A DNA stretch of 64,000 nt from Arthrobacter terricola. Its GTDB lineage: Bacteria; Actinomycetota; Actinomycetes; Actinomycetales; Micrococcaceae. The notes beneath the pieces were generated by a model. The model worked only from the letters and a program-made list of their open reading frames with translations, had not been told where the DNA came from and searched no databases. The translations under genes were made by a program, and so were the position numbers. Position 1 is the stretch's first letter, and each line of letters opens with the position of its first letter. Of the stretch, positions 13,764-23,239 are shown piece by piece. The stretch covers positions 56,532 through 120,531 of the forward strand of contig NZ_SMRU01000009.1 of the NCBI RefSeq assembly GCF_004354015.1, read 5' to 3'.

Positions 13764-14002
13764 CTCGTAGTGTTTTGGAATATATCTCCAGTGCAGTGCA
13801 TTGCAGCCGTCACGGTGATGGGCGCCGGCAAGTCACGGAAATCCTGTCCCTTGGCCGACGCGTGGAAAACGGCATCATTGAATCTTCGACCGTCTTCGCG
13901 ATGCAGGACGGACAACTCCAGCCGTCAGCACACTCGATGCCCGCAATGGAGAAGTTCTCCAAGGCCGGCTTCGACGTCGCCGCACTTCTCGGGCACCATT
14001 GA
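13764..14002 (+). pseudogene. 3' remnant of the Flp/Tad pilus ATPase gene (cpaF/tadA)
   Basis: An open frame without its own start ends TGA at 14002 and overlaps tadB as TGATG. The translated tail (ISSAVHCSRHGDGRRQVTEI ... MEKFSKAGFDVAALLGHH, about 75 residues) matches the C-terminus of CpaF/TadA ATPases, whose gene normally precedes tadB. The Walker motifs are missing; they would lie upstream, where the prophage now sits. The gene is therefore interrupted near 13.77 kb, presumably at attR. Confidence 0.7.
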
Positions 14003-14856
14003 TGGCGCCCTTGCTCGGTGTCCTCTGCGGCCTCGGAATGTTCCTCATCTGGTGGTCCACGTGGGAACAACCTCCCATTGGCGGGAAGGAAGCAAAAGCT
14101 AAGCGCCTTGAGGTCCTGCTGCTCACGGCCGGAATCGAGAAAGTGAGCAGCCGCGGCTTCATCGCTTCCTGCCTGGGACTGGGACTGTTCACCATGCTGG
14201 TGGTTTTCATCATGACTGCCTCACTCCCGATATCCGGGTGCTTCGGACTCTTCGGTGCCTGGTTTCCGCTGGCTCTCGTCAGGTGGAGGGCACGAAGGCG
14301 GGCCGCCACGCTGCGGGGTTTGTGGCCGGACATCGTTGACCACTTGCGCTCGGCCATACGGGCAGGACTTTCGCTGCCGGAAGCCCTCATCCAGCTCGGA
14401 GAAAAGGGCCCCGTTGAATTACGGGGACTGTTCCAGGAGTTCGCTGCCGACTATCGGGCAGGAGGCCACTTCGACTCGTCCCTTGGCAGACTGAAGGAAC
14501 GCCTGGCCGATTCCGTAGCCGACAGGATTATTGAAGCGTTGAGGATAACCCGCGAAGTGGGAGGATCCGATCTTGGCCGACTCTTGGGCACTCTCGCCGA
14601 CTTCCTCCGCGAGAGTGCCAGGACGCGCAGCGAGCTGGAAGCCCGGCAATCGTGGACCATCAACGCAGCACGCCTTGCGGTAGCAGCCCCCTGGATTGTT
14701 CTAATCCTCCTCGCCTGTAGGCCGGAAGCCGTCGCAGCCTACAACTCGCCAGCAGGAGTCACCGTCCTCGCCGGCGGACTCCTGGTTTCCGCCATCTCCT
14801 ATTGGGCAATGTTGCGCATCGGTTCCCTTCCCGCGGATGAGAGGGTGCTTCGATGA
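14002..14856 (+). CDS. tadB: Flp pilus assembly membrane protein TadB
   Basis: 284 residues. Type II secretion F domain in the middle (LRGLWPDIVDHLRSAIRAGLSLPEAL), with membrane helices at the N-terminus (LLGVLCGLGMFLIWW and LGLFTMLVVFIM) and C-terminus. TadB and TadC form the inner-membrane platform on which the TadA ATPase drives pilin assembly. ATG overlaps the end of the interrupted ATPase gene; tadC follows with a 4-base overlap. No lesions seen, but function would depend on the missing ATPase. Confidence 0.85.
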   Translation: MAPLLGVLCGLGMFLIWWSTWEQPPIGGKEAKAKRLEVLLLTAGIEKVSSRGFIASCLGLGLFTMLVVFIMTASLPISGCFGLFGAWFPLALVRWRARRRAATLRGLWPDIVDHLRSAIRAGLSLPEALIQLGEKGPVELRGLFQEFAADYRAGGHFDSSLGRLKERLADSVADRIIEALRITREVGGSDLGRLLGTLADFLRESARTRSELEARQSWTINAARLAVAAPWIVLILLACRPEAVAAYNSPAGVTVLAGGLLVSAISYWAMLRIGSLPADERVLR

Positions 14857-15791
14857 CCGCGCTTGTCGCCATGACCGCCTTCGTCGGGCTGGTTCTGGGA
14901 GCCGGCCTGTGGCTTGTGTTGATTCGCATGCCGTTCATGCGTGCAATCCCCTTCGCGGAACGCATCGAGCCACAGCTCAAATCGCAGTACGTCGAATCCC
15001 GGTTGCTGGCATCGCCTTCCGAGATCGCGCCTTTCGGACCCCTTGAACGTATCTTGCGGCCCGTGTTGCAGGATGGGTGCCGATATCTGGCGCGGTTCAG
15101 TTTCGACATCACCGCGCTGAACAAGAGACTCTCAAGGGCAGGTTCCGGCAAAGCGGCGTTGGACTTCCGGGCCGAACAACTGCTCTGGGCAGCGGGCGGT
15201 TTCGTCTGCGGCCTCTTCGTTGTAATCTTCAGTGCCGCAGCTGGACGCTTCAGCCCGTTTCCAGCGGTTGCGGCCGTGCTTGCGAGTGCGATCGGTGCGT
15301 TCCTTGCCCGTGACTATCTCCTCGGAGTGCAGATCAAGCGCCGCGAACGCCGCATGCTGGCTGAGTTTCCGGCCCTTGCGGAACTGATGGCGCTCGCCGT
15401 CGGTGCAGGGGAGAGCCCGGTCGGTGCCCTCGACCGTGTCTGCGCAACAGCGCGCGGCGAACTGGCGAAGGAATTTGCGCTGGTCCTGGCCGCCACGAGA
15501 TCGGGCAAGTCCCTCGTCGAAGCTCTCCAGGACTTTTCCCGGCGGACCGACCTCGGCCCGCTCGTCCGTTTTGTGGATGGTGTCGTGGTGGCGGTGGAGC
15601 GGGGCACTCCTTTGGCGGACGTATTGCGCGCCCAGGCTTCCGACGTTCGGGATTCTGCAAAACGCGAGTTGATGGAGTCAGCAGGGCGCAAGGAGATCGG
15701 AATGATGGTGCCGCTGGTTTTCGGCGTCCTGCCACTGACTGTGATCTTTGCCATTTATCCGGGATTGGCGGTTTTAGATCTTGGATTTTAA
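14853..15791 (+). CDS. tadC: Flp pilus assembly membrane protein TadC
   Basis: 312 residues with an N-terminal helix, two central helices (WAAGGFVCGLFVVIFSAA), a second GspF-like cytoplasmic domain (LAEFPALAELMALAVGAGESPVGAL ... LVEALQDFSRRT) and a C-terminal helix. It partners TadB. ATGA overlap with tadB shows translational coupling. Followed by a 121-bp gap before the pilin. Confidence 0.85.
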   Translation: MTALVAMTAFVGLVLGAGLWLVLIRMPFMRAIPFAERIEPQLKSQYVESRLLASPSEIAPFGPLERILRPVLQDGCRYLARFSFDITALNKRLSRAGSGKAALDFRAEQLLWAAGGFVCGLFVVIFSAAAGRFSPFPAVAAVLASAIGAFLARDYLLGVQIKRRERRMLAEFPALAELMALAVGAGESPVGALDRVCATARGELAKEFALVLAATRSGKSLVEALQDFSRRTDLGPLVRFVDGVVVAVERGTPLADVLRAQASDVRDSAKRELMESAGRKEIGMMVPLVFGVLPLTVIFAIYPGLAVLDLGF

Positions 15792-15912
15792 TGAGCCTTT
15801 CCGGGGAATTTTTCTTACGTGGAATCCATTGGCGCCCACTTTAGTTTTATGAAAAGAAAATGAATAGGTGTCCGTCCGCGGATATCTAAAAACACACAAA
15901 TTGGGGGAAATA

Positions 15913-16173
15913 ATGAAGAATATCAACCGTGCTCGAGTATGGACGTCACACTTTCTGTGTTTGTGGTTTATGAAGTTCTGGCTATCGTGTCAGTTGGACA
16001 AGGCAGCCGCGCATAATGGAACGCCATCCGAGGACCATCGCGAGAGGGGCGACGTGCCCGGCTGGGTCATGATCACATTGATGTCCGCTGCCCTCGTGGC
16101 AGGCCTGTTGGCCCTCGCGGGTCCCGCCCTCGAAGGGCTCTTCAACCAGGCCATCAGTAAGGTCGGAAAGTAG
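15913..16173 (+). CDS. Flp-type pilin-like protein, 86 aa
   Basis: Start at ATG 15913 with GGGGGAAA upstream; a longer frame from 15868 lacks a ribosome site. The C-terminal half ERGDVPGWVMITLMSAAL followed by a hydrophobic helix and GPALEGLFNQAISKVGK is typical of the small pilin-like subunits of actinobacterial tad loci. The N-terminal 45 residues are an unusually long leader with two Cys. It would be the fibre subunit, processed by a prepilin peptidase not in view. Confidence 0.7.
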   Translation: MKNINRARVWTSHFLCLWFMKFWLSCQLDKAAAHNGTPSEDHRERGDVPGWVMITLMSAALVAGLLALAGPALEGLFNQAISKVGK

Positions 16174-16176
16174 CCC

Positions 16177-16596
16177 ATGCCGTTCCACCTAGGCGGTGCG
16201 GAGTCCTGCGCCACGGGGCCAGTGCGATGCAATGAACGGGGATCGGCCGTGGTGGATTTTGTCCTCGTGGGAGGACTGCTCACGGCGTTCTTCCTCGCCA
16301 TCATTCAGTTGACGCTGGTTCTCCACGTGCGCAACACACTGATCGACGCGGCGTCGTCGGGCGCTCGCTACGGCGCGCTTGCGGACCGGACGCCGGAGGA
16401 CGCGGCCGTGCGCACGGCCGAGCTGATCGGCACCGCCCTCAACCCGGAATTCGCCCGGGACATTTCGACGTCGGAAGCCGGCTCCCAGGAGACCCGGATG
16501 TTGGAAGTCACGGTCAGGGCGCCTTTGCCTGTGATCGGGCTGGTCGGAGCCGGCTTCGCGCTGGAGGTGAAGGGACATGCCGCGGTTTTCGACTGA
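16177..16596 (+). CDS. TadE-like pilus assembly protein, 139 aa
   Basis: A short basic N-terminus is followed by ERGSAVVDFVLVGGLLTAFF, the TadE motif with a type IV pilin-like Glu/Asp and one membrane helix. The extracytoplasmic part is mixed alpha/beta. A minor pilin or pseudopilin of the Flp system. It overlaps the next gene by 20 bases. Confidence 0.75.
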   Translation: MPFHLGGAESCATGPVRCNERGSAVVDFVLVGGLLTAFFLAIIQLTLVLHVRNTLIDAASSGARYGALADRTPEDAAVRTAELIGTALNPEFARDISTSEAGSQETRMLEVTVRAPLPVIGLVGAGFALEVKGHAAVFD

Positions 16597-17098
16597 CCGT
16601 GCAGCTCGTGCCGTTCGTGTGCGGTGCCGTACGGCGCTCTGCCTGCCGATCTCCGGCGTCAGGGAGGCCGAGTGCACCGCCCGATCGTCCGAACGAGGAA
16701 GCGCTACCGTCGAATTTACGTTCCTCGCGCTGCTCCTGATGGTTCCCGTTGTGTACTTCATCGTCACCATCGGGCAGATCCAGGGCGGCTCATTCGCCGT
16801 GGTCGGTGCTGCGGACCAGGCGTCAAAGGTGTACGTAACGCGGGACGATCCGCAACAAAGCCGCCTCGCAGCCGAACAAGCGGCCCTCTTGACCCTTGCC
16901 GACTACGGGCACCCGGCCGAGCGGGCCTCGGTAGATGTCACATGCGACCATGAAGATTGCAACGCGCCCGGCGGCACCGTCACGGTGACCGTCAAACTCA
17001 AAGTGCCCCTGCCGATGGTGCCGTTCGGAGATTCGATGAAGCTGGATGCCGCCCACCTGAATGCGTCGGCCACCCAGGTGGTTGGACGGTTCCGATGA
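16577..17098 (+). CDS. TadE/TadF-like pilus assembly protein, 173 aa
   Basis: The motif SERGSATVEFTFLALLLMVP near residue 38 begins a single membrane helix, then a globular exported domain with two Cys (TCDHEDC). It resembles TadE/TadF minor pseudopilins. ATG lies inside the end of the upstream gene; the next gene overlaps as ATGA. Confidence 0.7.
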   Translation: MPRFSTDRAARAVRVRCRTALCLPISGVREAECTARSSERGSATVEFTFLALLLMVPVVYFIVTIGQIQGGSFAVVGAADQASKVYVTRDDPQQSRLAAEQAALLTLADYGHPAERASVDVTCDHEDCNAPGGTVTVTVKLKVPLPMVPFGDSMKLDAAHLNASATQVVGRFR

Positions 17099-17568
17099 GG
17101 CGATGGAGAACCAGGACCCGGGCTGTCAGGGATCTCGATGGGGAAGAAGGGCAAATGATGGTCTTGATCATCGGGTACGTGGTCATTGCCCTCCTGCTCG
17201 CGGTGGTGGTGGCGGCCGCCTCCGCGGTCTATATCGAGCACAAGAAGCTGCTTTCCGTGGCAGACGCCGCATCGGTCGCTGCCGCCGACAGCTATGCCCT
17301 CGGCGAGGTGGCAGGAGGAAGCGGAACCCCTTCGGCGGTCCTGAAAAGCGAACGGGTGCGAGGTGTCGTGGAGTCCTATTTGGCAAGGGACGGCACCCAT
17401 TCCCGTTTCGACCGGCTGGCCATCGGCGATGGCACGGGAAGCCCGGAGAGTGCCACCGCCGAGGTGGTGCTGAAGGCCGTTGCCCATCCGCCCGTCGTCG
17501 GCTTCTTCATGCCTGAAGGCATAGTGGTCGAGGCCCGTTCCACGGCCCGGGCCCGGCTGACAAGATAG
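17095..17568 (+). CDS. TadG-like putative Flp pilus protein, 157 aa
   Basis: The N-terminal [20 protein letters not shown] begins a membrane helix, followed by [25 protein letters not shown], the actinobacterial TadG-like signature. No von Willebrand domain is present, so it is shorter than proteobacterial TadG. Last gene of the tad cluster in this window. Confidence 0.7.
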   Translation: MRRWRTRTRAVRDLDGEEGQMMVLIIGYVVIALLLAVVVAAASAVYIEHKKLLSVADAASVAAADSYALGEVAGGSGTPSAVLKSERVRGVVESYLARDGTHSRFDRLAIGDGTGSPESATAEVVLKAVAHPPVVGFFMPEGIVVEARSTARARLTR

Positions 17569-17656
17569 CGCGACCGCCTGGCAGGACAATGCAGGGCGTC
17601 ATGCATCCGGTGGGCGCGCCACGCCCGGGCGGTCGATGGCGTACTCTGGAACAACC

Positions 17657-18772
17657 ATGGCTGAGATTGATTTTCCCGCAGAAATCCGCGCGCTTCGTTC
17701 CACTTACAGCTCGATCGAGCAGGTTTCCGACGTCGAGAAGCTTAAGGAAGACATCGCTGAACTCAGCGAGCAGGCGGGGGAACCGAACCTCTGGGACGAT
17801 CCCTCGTCCGCGCAGGTAATCACCTCCAAGTTGTCCCATCGCCAGTCCGAACTCGACCGTCTCAACAAGCTGGCCGGCCGCATCGACGACCTCGAAGTCC
17901 TTGTCGAGCTTGGCCAGGATGAGGGCGATGACGCTTCCATCGCCGAGGCCACCGCGGAATTGGACTCCATCCGCAAGGCGCTCACGGAGCTCGAAGTGGT
18001 GACGCTGCTGTCCGGCGAATACGACGAACGCGAAGCCGTCGTCACCATCCGGGCAGGCGCGGGCGGCGTGGATGCCGCCGACTTCGCCGAAATGCTCTTG
18101 AGGATGTACCTGCGCTGGGCAGAACGCCATGGCTATCCCACCACCGTCATGGACACGTCGTACGCCGAAGAAGCCGGCTTGAAATCGGCCACCTTCGAGG
18201 TCAAGGCGCCTTATGCTTTCGGCACCCTCAGCGTTGAAGCCGGAACGCACCGTCTCGTTCGTATCAGCCCCTTCGACAACCAAGGACGGCGGCAAACCTC
18301 GTTCGCCGCCGTCGAAGTCATCCCGCTGATTGAACAGACCGATTCGATCGACATTCCGGATAATGAGATCCGCGTCGACGTCTTCCGTTCCTCCGGCCCG
18401 GGTGGACAATCGGTCAACACCACGGACTCCGCAGTGCGCTTGACGCACATTCCCTCGGGAATCGTGGTGTCGATGCAAAACGAGAAGTCCCAGCTGCAGA
18501 ACCGCGCGGCAGCCATGCGTGTGCTCCAATCCCGACTCCTTTTGCTTAAGAAGGAGCAGGAAGACGCAGAGAAGAAGGCCCTTGCCGGGGACGTGAAGGC
18601 GTCGTGGGGCGACCAGATGCGTTCGTACGTCCTCAACCCGTACCAGATGGTCAAGGACCTGCGCACCGAGCACGAAGTGGGCAACACCTCTGCAGTGCTC
18701 GACGGCGACATCGACGACTTCATCGACGCCGGCATCCGGTGGCGCACGGGAAACCGGAACAGCGAAGGCTAG
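17657..18772 (+). CDS. prfB: Peptide chain release factor 2
   Basis: 371 residues. It recognises UGA and UAA stop codons and triggers peptide release. GGQ is in [17 protein letters not shown] (about 247-263), and the stop-reading SPF tripeptide is in [12 protein letters not shown]. Start at ATG 17657 ([13 protein letters not shown]). The frame is continuous: there is no in-frame TGA near codon 26, so the programmed +1 frameshift known from E. coli prfB is absent. Confidence 0.95.
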   Translation: MAEIDFPAEIRALRSTYSSIEQVSDVEKLKEDIAELSEQAGEPNLWDDPSSAQVITSKLSHRQSELDRLNKLAGRIDDLEVLVELGQDEGDDASIAEATAELDSIRKALTELEVVTLLSGEYDEREAVVTIRAGAGGVDAADFAEMLLRMYLRWAERHGYPTTVMDTSYAEEAGLKSATFEVKAPYAFGTLSVEAGTHRLVRISPFDNQGRRQTSFAAVEVIPLIEQTDSIDIPDNEIRVDVFRSSGPGGQSVNTTDSAVRLTHIPSGIVVSMQNEKSQLQNRAAAMRVLQSRLLLLKKEQEDAEKKALAGDVKASWGDQMRSYVLNPYQMVKDLRTEHEVGNTSAVLDGDIDDFIDAGIRWRTGNRNSEG

Positions 18773-18935
18773 GCGACCCCGCCCGATTGGGCGACACACC
18801 GGGCGAAGCCCCGCGATTCCTATGCGGTGCGTGCGTATAGTCGAAGAGCCGGCGCTCATCTTCCCCCATCGATAGCCCGCGTGCTGGCGGTTGGACTCGT
18901 CGAGCGCGGCATGTCCGGCGGGGTTCTGAAGAGTC

Positions 18936-19700
18936 ATGATCCGATTTGAGAATGTCACCAAGGTCTACGACCCCAATGCCCGCCCTGCGCTGGATTCAGT
19001 GAGCCTTGAGATTGATCGGGGCGAATTCACTTTCCTAGTTGGAGCTTCAGGCTCCGGCAAGTCGACGTTCCTGCGACTCATCTTGAAGGAAGACCGGGCG
19101 ACTTCCGGCTCGGTCTACGTCGCCGGCCAGAACGTGGCTAACATTTCGAGTTGGCGGGTTCCCAAGCTTCGCCGCGGAATCGGCGTCGTTTTCCAGGACT
19201 TCCGCTTGCTTCCGCAAAAGAACGTCTTCGCAAACGTCGCCTTCGCCATGCAGGTGATCGGCAAGAGCCGCGGCATCATTCGCGAGACTGTCCCTGAAGT
19301 GCTGAAGACGGTGGGACTTGAAGGCAAGGAACGCCGCATGCCCCACGAGTTGTCCGGTGGTGAGCAGCAGCGAGTCGCCATCGCCCGCGCGGTAGTCAAC
19401 CGCCCCGGCATCCTGCTCGCCGACGAACCCACTGGCAACCTGGACCCCATCACGTCGATGGGAATCATGGGCGTGCTCGACAAGATCAACCAGAACGGAA
19501 CCACCGTGGTGATGGCCACCCACGACGACGATATTGTGAACGAGATGCGCAAGCGTGTCGTGGAACTTAAGAACGGCGTCGTTGTCCGCGACGAAGCCAA
19601 GGCCCTCTACACCTCGATGATTCCGGTTGTTGGCGAGTCTCGGCGGTTGAAAGACGCGAGCGAAGCCGAACTCGACCGTGCGCAGGGGGTGCAGCAGTGA
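18936..19700 (+). CDS. ftsE: Cell division ATP-binding protein FtsE
   Basis: 254 residues. Walker [10 protein letters not shown] (about 36-44), Q-loop VVFQDFR, signature LSGGEQQR, Walker [12 protein letters not shown] and the switch His in MATHD are all present. With FtsX it forms a membrane complex that activates a peptidoglycan hydrolase at the septum. ATGA-type overlap with ftsX. The C-terminal extension of about 30 residues past the ABC core is common in actinobacteria. Confidence 0.95.
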   Translation: MIRFENVTKVYDPNARPALDSVSLEIDRGEFTFLVGASGSGKSTFLRLILKEDRATSGSVYVAGQNVANISSWRVPKLRRGIGVVFQDFRLLPQKNVFANVAFAMQVIGKSRGIIRETVPEVLKTVGLEGKERRMPHELSGGEQQRVAIARAVVNRPGILLADEPTGNLDPITSMGIMGVLDKINQNGTTVVMATHDDDIVNEMRKRVVELKNGVVVRDEAKALYTSMIPVVGESRRLKDASEAELDRAQGVQQ

Positions 19701-20611
19701 GGCTCGCATTCATCCTCGGCGAGATCGGCAGCGGTCTGCGCCGGAACCTTTCCATGGTTGTGTCCGTGGTCCTGGTGACGTTCGTGTCGCTGACGTTTGT
19801 TGGCGCAGCCGGCATGCTCCAGCTGCAAATCAACCAGATGAAGGGTTACTGGTACGACAAAGTCCAGGTTGCCATCTTCCTGTGCAACGATTCCTCGACG
19901 GCGACCGGTTGCGCCTCGGGCGCAGTGACCAAGGAACAACAAGACAACCTGGCAAAAATGCTCGACTCGCCAGCCGTGAAGCCGTACATCAGCGACTACC
20001 AGTTCGAGTCCCAGGCGGATGCCTTCAAGCACTTCAAGGAGCAGTTCTCGAACTCTCCCATTGTCGATTCGGTGACCCAGGACCAGCTTCCGTCTTCCTT
20101 CCGGATCAACATGAAGAACCCGGAAAAGTATCAGATCATCAGCGAGACGTTCTCCTCCCAGCCGGGCGTGGAGACTGTAAGTGACCAACGCCAGGTCCTC
20201 GAACGGATCTTTGAGTGGATGAACGGGGCATCCGTGGCTGCGATGGTGGTGGCCGCCGTCATGATTTTCTGCGCGGTCCTGCTCATTACCACAACCATCA
20301 GGTTGTCTGCCTTCAGCCGTCGACGGGAGACCGGCATCATGCGGCTCGTGGGGGCATCGAAGACGGTCATCCAATTGCCTTTCATACTGGAGGGCGTCAT
20401 CGCGGCGGTGGTCGGAGCGTTACTGGCGTCAGGCACATTGTGGCTCGTGGCCCAATTCTGGCTAAATGGTGACCTGTCCAGGCAATTCCTGAATACGCCG
20501 TTCATATCCTCGACGCAGGTCCTTGTCATAGCGCCGGTCCTGATTGCGTTGGGCGGCGGATTGGCTGGAATCTCCTCACTCCTGACCCTTCGCCGATACC
20601 TCAAGGTGTAG
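19697..20611 (+). CDS. ftsX: Cell division protein FtsX
   Basis: 304 residues: an N-terminal membrane helix ([19 protein letters not shown]), a large extracytoplasmic loop (about 45-165) containing [13 protein letters not shown], then three C-terminal helices. The loop is the part that docks the hydrolase. It sits between ftsE and an M23 peptidase with a coiled coil, the expected partner. Confidence 0.92.
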   Translation: MRLAFILGEIGSGLRRNLSMVVSVVLVTFVSLTFVGAAGMLQLQINQMKGYWYDKVQVAIFLCNDSSTATGCASGAVTKEQQDNLAKMLDSPAVKPYISDYQFESQADAFKHFKEQFSNSPIVDSVTQDQLPSSFRINMKNPEKYQIISETFSSQPGVETVSDQRQVLERIFEWMNGASVAAMVVAAVMIFCAVLLITTTIRLSAFSRRRETGIMRLVGASKTVIQLPFILEGVIAAVVGALLASGTLWLVAQFWLNGDLSRQFLNTPFISSTQVLVIAPVLIALGGGLAGISSLLTLRRYLKV

Positions 20612-20613
20612 CC

Positions 20614-22035
20614 ATGAAAGCGATGATTCCCGGCACGCAGCCCGATCGCCGTCGATACCGCACGGCGGAACAAATGCGGGTGGTGAGTGGCCGCATGAAG
20701 TTCGCGGGGTCAGTACTGGCGATTGCCTTGGCCGCCAGCCTAAGTACCGCGCCCCTGGCGCATGCCGACGACCTCGACGATCAGCAGGCGGCGCTCAATG
20801 CGGAATCCGCACGTGTGCAGCAGTCTTTGGAATTCGTCGACGCCAACATCGCCAAGGCGGCAGGGGACCTCGTGGTCTACCAGGGCCGTTTGCCTGGTGC
20901 GCAGCAGGCCCTTCTTGAGGCGCAGGGCCGGGTCGCCTCCGCCGTAAAGGAAGCCGAAGCCCTCGCAGCGCGCCTGGACCTGGCGCAGCAAAGCAAGGCA
21001 AAGATCACCGAGCAGCTGGAGAACGACAAGCAAAAGATCTCCGACACGAAGAAACTCATCGGACAAATTGCGGCCCAGGCGTACAAGTCCGGCGGTGTCC
21101 CGACCAACGTCGCACTGCTGTTCGGCTCAAACGACACCGGCAATTTCACAGACACCATGGATCTCGCCAATCAGGCAATGCGTAGCCAAAACGCGGCGAT
21201 GACCAAATTGACCCAGCAGAGCGCCACGAACGTTAACTCGCAAGCCCGCCTAGCCGCCGTCGAACAAGAGATCAGCGATCTCAAAGCCAAAGCGGATGCG
21301 GCGTTGGAGAAGGAAAAAGCGGCCCGTGACGATGCCGCTGCAAAGAAGGCCGAAGTGGACAAGCTCATCGCCGACACCACCCGCCTCAACAGCCAACTGC
21401 AAGCGGCCAAACCTGGAATCCAGGCCCAATTGGCCCAAGTGAAGGCGCAACAGGATGCGGTAGCGGCGGAGATTTCCGAGCGCGACCGCAAACTTCGTGA
21501 AGCATGGCTGGCCGAGCAACAGCGCATCGCCGCAGCCGCGGCCGCAGCAGCAGCCGCGGCGGGCCAAGCAGCGCCGGCGCCTTATGTACCACCCGCGAGC
21601 AATCCCCGCTCGAACTTCGGCCTGATCCACCCCGTGCCCGCGAACATCCCGATCACCTCGGGATTCGGCTGGCGTGCGACGCCGCCGGGAACCATCGATT
21701 TCTACGGCCAGGGCGGCTACATGCACACCGGCATCGACTTTGGCGCGCCGTGCGGTACGCCCGTCTATGCCGCGGCCGCAGGTACCGTGTTTTCGGCTGG
21801 TTGGGGCAACGACGGCGGCGGTAACCGGGTCAAGATTTCCCACGGAGTCATCAACGGCGACTCCCTGACTACGGTCTACTACCACAACACCAGCGTGGTG
21901 GTTTCCTCTGGCCAGCAAGTCAGCCAAGGCCAACTCATTGCGTATTCGGGCACCACGGGAAACTCAACTGGCTGCCACGTGCACTTCGAGACCTGGGTCA
22001 ATGGCCAAGCCGTCGATCCCATGGGCCTTTTGTAA
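20614..22035 (+). CDS. Secreted coiled-coil M23 (LytM) peptidase, FtsEX partner
   Basis: 473 residues: signal peptide (FAGSVLAIALAASLSTAPLAHA), a long coiled coil (about 50-310), an Ala-rich linker and a LytM domain. Zinc ligands His371 and Asp375 (MHTGIDFG) and His457 (CHVHFE) are present, so it should be an active endopeptidase. Architecture and gene order parallel RipC/EnvC-type proteins activated by FtsEX. AAGGTG precedes the ATG; an internal ATG at 20695 would give a more usual signal peptide. Confidence 0.85.
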   Translation: MKAMIPGTQPDRRRYRTAEQMRVVSGRMKFAGSVLAIALAASLSTAPLAHADDLDDQQAALNAESARVQQSLEFVDANIAKAAGDLVVYQGRLPGAQQALLEAQGRVASAVKEAEALAARLDLAQQSKAKITEQLENDKQKISDTKKLIGQIAAQAYKSGGVPTNVALLFGSNDTGNFTDTMDLANQAMRSQNAAMTKLTQQSATNVNSQARLAAVEQEISDLKAKADAALEKEKAARDDAAAKKAEVDKLIADTTRLNSQLQAAKPGIQAQLAQVKAQQDAVAAEISERDRKLREAWLAEQQRIAAAAAAAAAAAGQAAPAPYVPPASNPRSNFGLIHPVPANIPITSGFGWRATPPGTIDFYGQGGYMHTGIDFGAPCGTPVYAAAAGTVFSAGWGNDGGGNRVKISHGVINGDSLTTVYYHNTSVVVSSGQQVSQGQLIAYSGTTGNSTGCHVHFETWVNGQAVDPMGLL

Positions 22036-22100
22036 GCGCATTCTCAAGGATTCCGTTGGCGTAGACTAGGGGGATTCTTCAACTATCAAGGAGTTCTACC

Positions 22101-22571
22101 GTGCCCAAGGAAAGTGGCCGTAAGGTAGTGGCCACCAATCGCAAGGCCCGGCATGACTACCACATATTGGATACCTACGAGGCCGGAATCGCCCTCATGG
22201 GAACCGAAGTAAAGTCATTGCGCGAAGGGCACGCGTCCATGGTCGATGGATTTTGCACCTTCTACAACGACGAATTGTGGATGGAGAGCGTCCACATCCC
22301 CGAGTACAACCAGGGGAGCTGGACCAACCACGCTGCCCGCCGCCGTCGGAAGCTGTTGCTCCATCGCGAGGAGCTGAACAAAATCTCCGGCAAGATCCGC
22401 GAAAGCGGCCTCACCGTGGTCCCGCTCCAGCTGTACTTCCTCGATGGCCGCGCGAAGGTTGAGATCGCCTTGGCGCGAGGCAAGAAAGACTATGACAAGC
22501 GCCAGACGCTGCGCGAGCAGCAGGACAAGCGCGAATCACTGCGGGAATTGCGGGAGCGGAACCGCCGTTAA
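22101..22571 (+). CDS. smpB: SsrA-binding protein SmpB
   Basis: 156 residues. It brings alanyl-tmRNA to stalled ribosomes. The core begins [20 protein letters not shown] and includes [10 protein letters not shown], with the usual basic C-terminal tail ([24 protein letters not shown]). GGAGT precedes the ATG. ssrA lies 145 bp downstream, so both trans-translation parts are together. Confidence 0.95.
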   Translation: MPKESGRKVVATNRKARHDYHILDTYEAGIALMGTEVKSLREGHASMVDGFCTFYNDELWMESVHIPEYNQGSWTNHAARRRRKLLLHREELNKISGKIRESGLTVVPLQLYFLDGRAKVEIALARGKKDYDKRQTLREQQDKRESLRELRERNRR

Positions 22572-22636
22572 GGCCGGGCACCCCGGAACGGACACGCCCG
22601 TAGCCAGGTTCGGAATGTTCACGTGCGCTTATGCGT

Positions 22637-22642
22637 TATGAT
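22637..22642 (+). promoter_or_regulatory. Candidate -10 box upstream of ssrA
   Basis: TATGAT, in a locally AT-richer stretch 74 bases before the mature tmRNA end. No convincing -35 at standard spacing. Weak call. Confidence 0.35.
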
Positions 22643-22715
22643 GGTTAACCCGGCAGGGAAGAACAGTGGATTGCTTCTGGCAAGTCGTTGGCCTGCGGGA
22701 TTGGTAACAAAATAC

Positions 22716-23081
22716 GGGGATGATCGGTTTCGACGATGTTAGTCGCGACAGGTGAAGCGGGCCGAGGATGCAGAATTATCTCGTAAACGCTGTCTGCAAA
22801 CCAATAAGTGCCAACTCTAAGCGCACTGACTTCGCTCTTGCTGCCTAAGCAGTAAGACAGTCCGTCAGCCCGAGGTTGCTATTGCCCCGGTTCCTGGCGT
22901 CATTTAGATAGCCACTGCTGTTTGCCTTCGTCATCGGGGCAAACGGGACTCTTAGATGACTGGGCCCGGATCAGCCACCTGTTCGCAGGATGGTTGGGGC
23001 CGAGAAAATCCGACGCGAACTGCGCCCGGAGAAGCCCTGACAACACGACATCGGACGGGGGTTCAATTCCCCCCATCTCCA
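22716..23081 (+). ncRNA. ssrA: Transfer-messenger RNA
   Basis: The 5' end GGGGATG pairs with CATCTCC at the 3' end, next to a T-arm (GGGGTTCAATTCCCC). The tag frame near 22811 reads GCC AAC TCT AAG and gives ANSKRTDFALAA then TAA, ending LAA as tags for ClpXP do. CCA is not encoded. It rescues stalled ribosomes with SmpB. Confidence 0.95.
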
Positions 23082-23088
23082 CATTTGA

Positions 23089-23121
23089 AACACCCCCCGG
23101 TCTTCGGACCGGGGGTGTTTT
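23089..23121 (+). terminator. ssrA terminator
   Basis: Stem ACACCCCCCGGTC, loop TTCG, complementary strand GACCGGGGGTGT, then TTTTGTTT. A standard intrinsic terminator directly after tmRNA. Confidence 0.85.
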
Positions 23122-23239
23122 GTTTCCCGGGGTACCTGGCTGAGGGAGTCCAATCGTTCACCCACGGCGTACCCGGGAACGGACTAACGGCGGCAAGTGA
23201 TTCGTTGATATAGACACCACCGGTTACAGGAGGTGCACC

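Noticed and set aside
17657..17760. Programmed +1 frameshift in prfB
   Set aside because: The frame is open from ATG to stop with no internal TGA at the expected place.
17507..18961. A 484-residue open frame opposite prfB
   Set aside because: Antisense shadow of prfB; no family features.
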